A stretch of 64,000 bases of DNA, taken from Trissonchulus latispiculum (taxonomy: Eukaryota > Nematoda > Enoplea > Enoplida > Ironidae). Below the pieces are notes generated by a model. The model did not search any database. It was given only the letters and a program-made list of their open reading frames with translations, and was not told the origin of the DNA. The position numbers and the translations under genes are program-made. The DNA is taken from the NCBI GenBank assembly GCA_030248195.1, contig JASAND010015611.1:1-64000 (forward strand). Direction: 5' to 3'. Shown piece by piece: positions 57,112 to 64,000 of the stretch. Positions within the stretch are counted from its first letter, which is position 1; each line of letters opens with the position of its first letter.

Positions 57112-58192
57112 CTATGTTGATATTTCATTTTCCTCTGCTAACTTCTCACTCTTCTGACCTCGTTCCTTTGCCTGTGCTCGAGCAGCCACCGTTTTCCACC
57201 TGGAATGACTGGCAACCCGTGGAACCGATAGATTTCGATGAGCATGCCTCAGGAAAGGATGATAGAGCGCCGCCATGGGCGTAATTCGGGTTTTGGGATC
57301 CCACGTTAGACAACGCCGGATCAGATTAACGAAATCCGGGTCCTCCTCCTTCCGGAGAAAAACGGACCAGGTCTTGGAACCGGGAGGCCCACGCGGCCGA
57401 CCTCGTTTCGACCGACTGCCCCCGAAAATTAGCTCCCCGTTCGGTTTCCGATGAACGGAGCAGAACCGAGGAAAGCCTTCTTCCGTGAAGTAGCCGTCGG
57501 CACAGTCGCCTTGGCTAAGGAGGGATTTAGGCGGCAGACCCAACAGTTCCGTAAATAGGGCCATTTGATCCGTTTCGTCTTCGCCCGGGAAGGCGGGATA
57601 GCCCAGGAAAAGCTCGACCAGAATGCAGCCGAAACTCCACATATCGATGGGTCGACCGTAACTGGCTCCTAGGATTACCTCCGGCGCGCGGTACATTCGG
57701 GACTGTATGTAGGAATAGACCGTTTCCCCCTCGAAACAGGCGGATCCGAAATCGATCACTTTCAGATCCTGTCTTCCTCGTTCGCGAAATAGGATGTTTC
57801 GCGGTTTCAGGTCTGCGTGAATAAGCTTTAGCTCATACATTAGACAGAGACATTTTAGGATAGAGGTGGCAAAGATTTTGACCAAATGCAGGGAGTGACC
57901 GCGAAATTTGTTACGTTTTAGAAACTCAAACAGGTCATAGGTCAGTAGTTCCATGACGAGACATTTGTGATTTCGAAAATCGAAGTGGTCCAGAATTTGG
58001 AGAAAGCAGGATTTGGGACTGGAATCGTATTCCCTCAGCAGTTCCAGAATTCGAATTTCTTCCAGCGACTGACGATAGAATTGCTTTCCGTTTCGCACAA
58101 TTTTGACAGCAACATAGTCACTGGTTTTGTGATCGTAGGCTTTAATCACCTGTCCAAAGGCACCTTTACCCAAAACCTTCAGCACTTCATAT
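57112..58192 (-). CDS. Class II DYRK (DYRK2/4-like) protein kinase, catalytic exon
   Basis: Nearly the whole kinase domain lies in one exon, joined at TTTCAG|A to the exon at 58503. Numbering from the Val at 58185: Gly-rich loop GKGAFGQV 6-13; VAVK Lys28; EEIRIL Glu43; catalytic loop HADLKPRN 123-130; DFG 145-147; activation YSYIQSRMYRAPE 157-169, where Tyr159 is the autophosphorylated Tyr of DYRKs. A CMGC-type insert GGSRSKRGRPRGPPGSK follows. The preceding exon carries the DYRK homology box and DHIGYRYEVL joint, as in DYRK2/4. These kinases phosphorylate Ser/Thr after self-phosphorylation on Tyr, acting in cell cycle, cytoskeleton and protein turnover. The catalytic loop differs from the usual HCDLKPEN. 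The tail after the domain is short and basic, ending at TAG. Confidence 0.92.
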
Positions 58193-58298
58193 CTGAAACA
58201 ATTTTAGTTTTGTACCTTTTGTATGACAATAGCTTTGAACTGTTACAGAAAAATGGCTTCACATAAGTAAAGGTGCTAGTTGACTCAACATATACTAC

Positions 58299-58435
58299 CA
58301 AGAGTAATGAAGAGTATGAAACTGTTAACAATACTATGTACAAAGCGTGTTAGGTATGCTCGGTGCGTTACCTCGGACCTCCCCGGCCATTTGCAGAACC
58401 ACTAAATACATGCTTTCATATAAACCTGGTTAACT
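58299..58435. repeat. Remnant of the 45055 fold-back family, in the DYRK intron
   Basis: CAAGAGTA, GAGTATGAAACT, TATGTACAAA, GGTATGCTCGGT and CATGCTTTCATATAA occur in the same order as in the left arm of 45055-45715. Only one arm remains. Confidence 0.75.
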
Positions 58436-58502
58436 CGCTTTATAACATCGGCCCCAGGAGTGACATGTTTACTACTTTGTGGAAAAGAGAAAAAGGTCAT
58501 AC

Positions 58503-58804
58503 CTATATCCTATGTGATCATGGGGCACAATCATGTACATATTTTCCTCATCATCATAGCCAGCATTGGCAAACGCATTCTCCGGGTCCGCATGTTTCTT
58601 GGTGGCGTGCTGACCGATGAAATAGATCTTGGCATAAGACTTGATCTCAAATCGTTCATAATCCGTCAAAGAGTCACTCAGATGTTCCAATACTTCGATG
58701 GGCTTCAAAAATCGATCGTTTCGGCTTTCGTTCGCTCTCTTGGAGCGATCCTTATAGGGTGACGCCGGTAAATCTGTAGTACTGAAGCAACGATGCATTT
58801 GGGC
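58503..58804 (-). CDS. DYRK2/4-like kinase, upstream exon (DYRK homology box)
   Basis: Encodes a HRCFSTTDLPASP start, RFLKPIEVLEHLSDSLTDYE, IKSYAKIYFIGQHATKKHAD, GYDDEENMYMIVPHDHIGYR. The segments LTDYERFEIKSY and YDDEENMYMIVPHDHIGYRY are the DH box and N-terminal region shared by class II DYRKs. Donor GATATAG|GTATGA splits the Arg codon completed by the A of the next exon. Acceptor ATTTTTTAG|CCCAA upstream means the ATG at 58798 may be internal, with further 5' exons beyond 58804 that I could not fix. Confidence 0.85.
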
Positions 58805-59955
58805 TAAAAAATAAATTTACCCACAGATTCAGATAGAGCTATAGCTTTTGATTAATTAATGCACAGAGCTGCCAGAAATGCTGACTACTGAAATAAGACT
58901 CATGAAATCAAGGTTCCCACCCAGAAGAGTGACACTGCGAAGTTAATACATTAAGGTAAAAGTCTGAGACAGAGAGTATAACACTTTTTTCTTTTGCAAG
59001 TCTGAAATATACGTTATTGGAATTAAATCAAAGCTAATTGCAGGCGTTCAAATTTAGCCACCGTCTAAGAGAGATATATTAGAGCCGTGTAAATAATATA
59101 GACGCTTTCTATCTTTATATATTCAAGATATATATTCAATGTTAGCTTATGAAGTAGCTCACGACAAACGCGCGACTGCACCAAACCATGTGTAACACTA
59201 AAATGTGTGTAGAAAACTGTGATCTCTTACATTGCATTTAATATTCATCAGATACCAATAACATTATATATTTGCAGAATCCTCGTGAGAGGTAAAATTT
59301 TATAAGATTTAAAGTTTTGAAAAATTTCCAAAATTTCTTAACATCGGTTTATCGGGGTTTTTCTCCGGAATATGCAGGCTAAAAATTTCTTTCTTTCAGC
59401 AGAATGTTACCATCTGGAAACACACAGAATGACCGGTACAGTTTTGTAGTTTTTATTAACATTTGTAATGAAGCGATTGAAGTCGGGCTCCAAATCTCGC
59501 TCCAACTGTCTGATTCTGTGATATTCCGTTTAGCTATAGTCTAACAAGACTGGCTCTGAGCAACACGGAAGTACACGGAAGGTCGGCACGTTTACTAGAA
59601 TTAGTAAACTTAGACACTGGAACTTCAAAAGGTGATGTGTCCAAAATTGAGGATTCCCTGTAGCCAGCCTGGGTAGGGTTCTTTATCGTGAGTCCGTTTG
59701 TTGATGGCAGGGGTCCACGAGATGTCTGCAGCAAGTGGTATCAACACTTACTTTCCAAAGGATAATCAGGTCACACACAACAATGAACACTGATTATTGG
59801 ATTTTGATTACCAAATCAAAATCTCCAATTGGTCGTCTTTTTGTAGGGCTCAGGGTCCAAATCTGTTAACTTACTTGTTCAGGGGCGAAGTCAGGCTGCA
59901 GTATCCTTGTCAGGATTCAGTACCCTAATTAATATATCTGATAAAAAGGCACTGC
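58805..59955. other. 5' side of the DYRK-like gene
   Basis: Intron or upstream region. No additional coding exon could be supported by motif plus splice phase. Confidence 0.35.
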
Positions 59956-60860
59956 AGTGAGTGCTTCGGCTGTCTCGACTGTCTCGAGTGTCCCGGGTGT
60001 CTCGAGTGTCCCGAGTGCCGCGACTGTCTCAACTGTCTCGAGTGTCCCGAGTGTCCCGGCTGTTTCGACTGTCTCGAGTGTCCTGAGTGTCTTGAGTGTC
60101 TTGATTGTCCCGGCTGCTTCGACTCGAGTGTCCCGAGTATTTCGAGTGTCAGTAGTGTCTCGAGTGTCCCGGGTGTCTCGAGTGTCCCGAGTGCCGCGAC
60201 TGTCTCAACTGTCTCGAGTGTCCCGAGTGTCCCGGCTGTTTCGACTGTCTCGAGTGTCCTGAGTGTCTTGAGTGTCCCGCGTGTCTCGAGTGTCCCGAGT
60301 GTCCCGGCTGTTTCGACTGTCTCGAGTGTCCTGAGTGTCTTGAGTGTCTTGATTGTCCCGGCTGCTTCGACTCGAGTGTCCCGAGTATTTCGAGTGTCAG
60401 TAGTGTCTCGAGTGTGCCGGGTGTCTTGAGTGTCCCAAGTGTCCCGGCTGTCTCAACTGTCTCGAGTGTCTTGAGTGTCCCGGCTGCTTCGACTGTCTCG
60501 ACTCGAGTGTCCCGAGTATTTCGAGTGTCAGTAGTGACTCGAGTGTGCCGGGTGTCTCGAGTGTCCCAAGTGTCCCGGCTGTCTCAACTGTCTCGAGTGT
60601 CCCGAGTGTCCCGGTTGTCTCGACTGTCTCGAGTGTCCTGAGTGTCTCGAGTGTCCCGCGTGTTTCGAGTGTCCCGAATGTCCCGAATGTCTCGGCTGTC
60701 TCAAGTGTCGCGAGCGTATCGACTATCTGGCTGTGTAGAATGCTTCGAGCGTTTCAGCTGTCCTGAGTGCATCGACTGTCTCGACGGTCTCGAGTATCTC
60801 GAGTGTTTCAGCTGTACCGAGTGCATCGGTGTTTCGAGAGTCTCAGCTGTTAAGTCAAAA
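59956..60860. repeat. 9-bp minisatellite TGTCYCGAG
   Basis: Units TGTCTCGAG, TGTCCCGAG, TGTCTCGAC, TGTCCCGGC and others follow each other with period 9, occasionally slipping by 5 (TGCTTCGAC-TCGAG). A higher-order block of about 176 bp is repeated (GTGCCGCGAC at 60015 and 60191). Since 9 is divisible by 3, several frames stay open and give VSSVPSV/RVSRVS-type repeats. There is no evidence of translation. Confidence 0.95.
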
Positions 60861-61044
60861 GTTGACGTCCAGTTTTTGTTAGTATTGCACTTTAACATCG
60901 TTAGACCTTTAGACATCATAGGTATAAATGAACATACCTGTCAGTTGAGTGCTTGCGCAGTAAGGGATCGAAGTTGATCCCAAAATATAATTCAAAAATC
61001 TAAAAAACGCAAATATATTAAGAATGGGGCAGCGGTTACTGATT

Positions 61045-61320
61045 GCATCCAGGGGAAAAACCATCCCCAGGGCCAATCCGGATGACGATTTCTAACAGGT
61101 TTCGTGTTAGGAAATGAAAATTCTCGATTATTTCATTGAGATTTCTAAGCGCAATGACGATTATCGGAATCGTAATAACGTTAGGAATCACTGTCGTCCG
61201 ACACTAGTTGTCGTAATCAACGGGGAAGCCATCGCCAATCCGGCTGACGATTCCTAACAGGTTTCGCGTTAGGAAATGAAAATTTACCATTGCTTCAATG
61301 GGATCTCTAACAAACAGCTT
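61045..61320. repeat. Direct repeat with CTAACAGGTTTCGYGTTAGG
   Basis: Two blocks about 180 bp apart share CCAATCCGG/CTGACGAT, TTCTAACAGGTTTCG, GTTAGGAAATGAAAATT and CTTCAATGGGATCTCTAA-type text. CTAACAGG..GTTAGG is itself a short inverted repeat. Confidence 0.7.
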
Positions 61321-61351
61321 AGAAAGCTCTAAGAAACGGGTTAACAGAAAC

Positions 61352-63047
61352 TAATTTCTTTCCATCTACTTACAGTAAGCCTTACAACATACTGCGTCAG
61401 TACTTACCCATCCCTGACGTAAGTGACTTCGGCAAATCTTGTAAGTGGTTTACAAATACTTACGTAAATAAACCTTTTTGTTGGTGCTTTTGAGCAAAAC
61501 TCATTTAGTAAACTAACGGACCGAGGTTCGCCACATAGACAGATCGTTTTACTGCGGCGCGCACTAACTAAGGTCGAATCCCGGTCTACAACGTATCCCA
61601 ACAGCCCTCTTAAGGTGGTGGTATCCTTTTGTGCAGTGCTTTTGTGGTGATTTTTTGAAAAGCTATAACTTTCGCAATTTTGGGAGTTACAAAGAGCTTT
61701 ATACATTGTTTTAAAGCTTATTATCTGTACATTCACATGAGCTTACAGAACTGGCAAAATGAGCAAAAAAATAGCAGAACTTTTGTGACAAGCTGATTTC
61801 TAACAGGATGAATATAGACCAAAAGTTTTTGAACATCGATTTCTCAAAACTGAAGAATCGGCCAAAAGTTCTTTTTGTGCCACGATATGAAGGACATATG
61901 GGCCGAGGGACGTTTTTTTGGATTTGGCTCAGCAGGTCTTAACGGTCGAGAAAATCGGCCAAATGCACAGTAACACGAAATTTCGCAACTTCGCATTGAG
62001 TTTTCTTGCAACTCAATATGTTTTAGCCCAAACCAAGAAAAACGTCCCTCCGCAGAAGTGCGAATTTCGATTCTGCCGAAAATCTCCGGAATCCGTCGAG
62101 TAGTTTTTGAGAAATCGATGTTCGAAACAAAATAATCGCAGTTTTGCCAAAATTGTTTTTCGGCCAAATCTCTAGCTGAAAGCAATAAAGTCAGGCTAAT
62201 AGGCATTCATAAAATGTGCATTTGGACGATGTATCGATTGAGTATAACTAAGCCAATTTTGTCCTTAACATGTGGCAGTAATTTTGAAAAAACTGATTTC
62301 GTCGAAAATGGCCATTTTCTGACCCTAAAAACAGTTTTTTGCTTATACTGACTTAAGCACTGGAGATAGCTCAAAGGTTGTAAGAGCAAAAATGTTCATT
62401 TTCGAGTCCTCTTTCCAGCCATCCCAACCAATCCCGTGTTTTGTCTACCTACTGGGAGCTTAGGGCCAAAAACCAAAACTTTCTTATCTTTTGACCTAAA
62501 AATTCGGGACTGGTCCTAAAATGTTAAAGAGCACGGAAATAGGTTATTTCGTAAGTTTTAGCCCTTTGCGTAAAGGACTAAAGCCGTAGGAGTCAAAAAT
62601 ACCCGAAAGGAAACCAGCACCTTAAGGGCTACCCAAATTTTAATCTATCGCAATGTATTTACTTAGAAGATTTGTTAGAGTAAGTCAGCATCGAATAAAT
62701 GCTTATCCAGTGGTAACCATTGGTGTATCTGTAGTTCAAAGTTTTTTGCGGAACTTCAAGTTTAGATTAAAGTTTGGGTAGCCCTTAAGAGGGCTGTTGG
62801 GATACGTTGTGGACCAGGATTCGACTTTAGTTAGGGCGCGCCGCAGTGAAACGGTCTGTCTATGTGGCGAGCCCCGGTCCGACAGTTTACTGAATGAGTT
62901 TTGCTCAAAAGCATCAAACAAAAACGTTTATTTACGTAAGCATTTGTAAACCACTTACAAGATTTGCTGAAGTCACTTACGTCAGGGATGGGTAAGTACT
63001 GACGCAGTATGTTGTAAGGCTTACCGTAAGTAGATGGAAAGAAATTA
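61352..63047. mobile_element. Fold-back element split by a nested TTAA-flanked insertion
   Basis: TAATTTCTTTCCATCTACTT at the left and its inverse at the right begin arms that pair for about 260 bp up to CCTCTTAA. Beyond the nested insert the stem continues (GGGCTACCCAAATTT at 62626 and its inverse at 62769). Without the insert the element is about 684 bp with a loop of roughly 100 bp. Each arm includes a tRNA-like segment (CACATAGACAG..GTCGAATCCCGG, about 61530-61590; inverse 62800-62870). No ORF. Confidence 0.88.
61614..62621. mobile_element. Nested TTAA-flanked element (piggyBac-like target), 1008 bp
   Basis: TTAA at 61610-61613 and 62622-62625. Termini GGTGGTGGTATCC and the inverse of GGTGCTGGTTTCC. 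Removing it with one TTAA restores the stem of the host element. Internal inverted words GAACATCGATTTCTCAAAA (61831) and TTTGAGAAATCGATGTTC (62106). No transposase. Confidence 0.85.
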
Positions 63048-63100
63048 ATAAAAGGGGTGCTGTTATAGTGAACTCATCTTACCGTAAATTCTCCTTCACC

Positions 63101-63643
63101 ATGTATGAGTTTTCAGAGTGTTCAAAAGCATACCGCCACCGTCAAAGCTTATACACTCACACGCTGAGGGCTCACAATACTTCAGAAACTGACGGAGAAG
63201 ACTACGAAACTGAGGACAGTACTGACACCAATGACAGCAGTACTAGCAGAGAGAAATTGTCACATTTTTGGCAAGATTTGAAAGAAAATGCCATAGCAAA
63301 ACACAGGTCGCGCTTAACTCGGATATCAAAGGAATACGAAGAAGATGGTTACTCAAACAAAGAAGCAGAAAGAGAAGCTTTTGATGATCTTATCCCACGC
63401 ATCAGAAGAACTATTAATGGCCTGGTGCTGAATAAATTTGCTGAGCTCATCGCTTTCGGTAATGATCCCATTATAAAGGAGATAATTGATAAAAAGAACG
63501 AACTAGTGGATGATAATGGTATGGAACCATTAGATGCGTATAAAATCGCTGTTGAGAAGAACAGAAGTATAGATGAATACGTTCTCACAAATAGCGACGA
63601 GCCTGTGGAAGATGATGGCGAATTTGAAAATCTTTCATCATAG
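63101..63643 (+). CDS. Small acidic protein with a degenerate C2H2 finger
   Basis: 180 codons from ATG at 63101. The N-terminus MYEFSECSKAYRHRQSLYTH followed by TLRAH has the spacing of a C2H2 finger (C-x2-C-x12-H-x4-H), but the first Cys position is Phe, so zinc binding is doubtful. Then follow an acidic Ser/Thr stretch (TDGEDYETEDSTDTNDSST) and a helical charged region (HRSRLTRISKEYEEDGYSNK, FDDLIPRIRRTINGLVLNKF) ending in an acidic tail. It lies 53 bp after a fold-back element and before a tandem repeat, so it may be transposon-associated. It resembles short zinc-finger ORFs of repetitive invertebrate families, but I cannot name it. Confidence 0.55.
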   Translation: MYEFSECSKAYRHRQSLYTHTLRAHNTSETDGEDYETEDSTDTNDSSTSREKLSHFWQDLKENAIAKHRSRLTRISKEYEEDGYSNKEAEREAFDDLIPRIRRTINGLVLNKFAELIAFGNDPIIKEIIDKKNELVDDNGMEPLDAYKIAVEKNRSIDEYVLTNSDEPVEDDGEFENLSS

Positions 63644-63699
63644 GTATTTGTCGTATTACCAATTTGTGTAGGCGTTTAAATTGACTCTGTAAGCGTAGA

Positions 63700-63850
63700 C
63701 TTACAAGACTAATACTTACGTGCTTGGGTACGTAAATACTTACGTACTTGGGTAAGCAAATACTTACGTGCTTGGGTACGTAAATACTTACGTACTTGGG
63801 TAAGCAAATACTTACGTGCTTGGGTAAGTACTTACACTAACTACATGTAA
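63700..63850. repeat. 24/48-bp tandem repeat of ACTTACGT..CTTGGGTA words
   Basis: ACTTACGTGCTTGGGTACGT and ACTTACGTACTTGGGTAAGC alternate, unit 24 bp and super-unit 48 bp, about five units. The words CTTACGTAAGT and GTAAGTACTTAC also occur in the arms of the fold-back at 61352. Confidence 0.85.
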
Positions 63851-64000
63851 GTAAGGCTAACCTTATTGTTGGCCTTACGTTGTATAGGGACATTGTGTCA
63901 TTGAGGCATATTCGTTGATATTGTTTTGAAGATTGTATTTAAATGTAAACCTGTATCTGTAATGGTATCTATTAGTCTAGCAATGTAAGTGCTGTTTGTC

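Noticed and set aside
59957..60766. VSSVPSV-repeat proteins
   Set aside because: A 9-bp minisatellite keeps every frame open; no start context, transcripts or flanking coding sequence.

Overview
The window is nuclear DNA from an animal, most likely an invertebrate. The protein-coding genes are split by introns with GT..AG borders and T-rich acceptors. The recognisable genes (a myotubularin-related lipid phosphatase of the MTMR3/4 type, a ZC2HC1 zinc-finger protein, a class II DYRK kinase, a secreted cysteine-rich protein) are typical of animals. The sequence is AT-rich, interrupted by long C/G runs and dense in transposable elements. I cannot name the species.

Layout. 1-10230 is a repeat island: a hAT-like insertion with an 8-bp target duplication, a 145-bp satellite, and several nested or abutting inverted-repeat elements. 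10317-10834 (-) is a coding exon of an MTMR3/4-like gene. 11189-16364 is again repeats. 16365-19337 (-) is an apparently intact 990-codon RTE-like LINE ORF, head to head with a decayed CR1-like LINE (19424-21115, +). 26363-27328 (-) is ZC2HC1-like. 28742-37628 holds fold-back elements, a second copy of the satellite-bearing element (with a different, 149-bp satellite) and a 1256-bp element flanked by TATA. 38855-41283 (+) carries three consecutive exons of an unrecognised Ser/Arg-rich protein. 42418-47431 is mostly fold-back elements. 49635-53856 (+) is a complete seven-exon gene for a 309-aa secreted cysteine-rich protein. 55075-56987 holds two large fold-back elements. 57112-58804 (-) is the kinase end of a DYRK2/4-like gene. 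59956-60860 is a 9-bp minisatellite. 61352-63047 is a fold-back element split by a TTAA-flanked insertion. 63101-63643 (+) is a small zinc-finger-like ORF.

The genes do not form a pathway or operon. The most unusual content is the repeat fraction. Several non-autonomous elements with different ends each repeat their own version of a G-rich/A-tract/C-rich word in both orientations. Other fold-backs are filled with heptamer words. Two copies of one host element carry two different satellites, both with dimeric higher-order structure. Boundaries, target duplications and exon phases were read by eye, with no database search.
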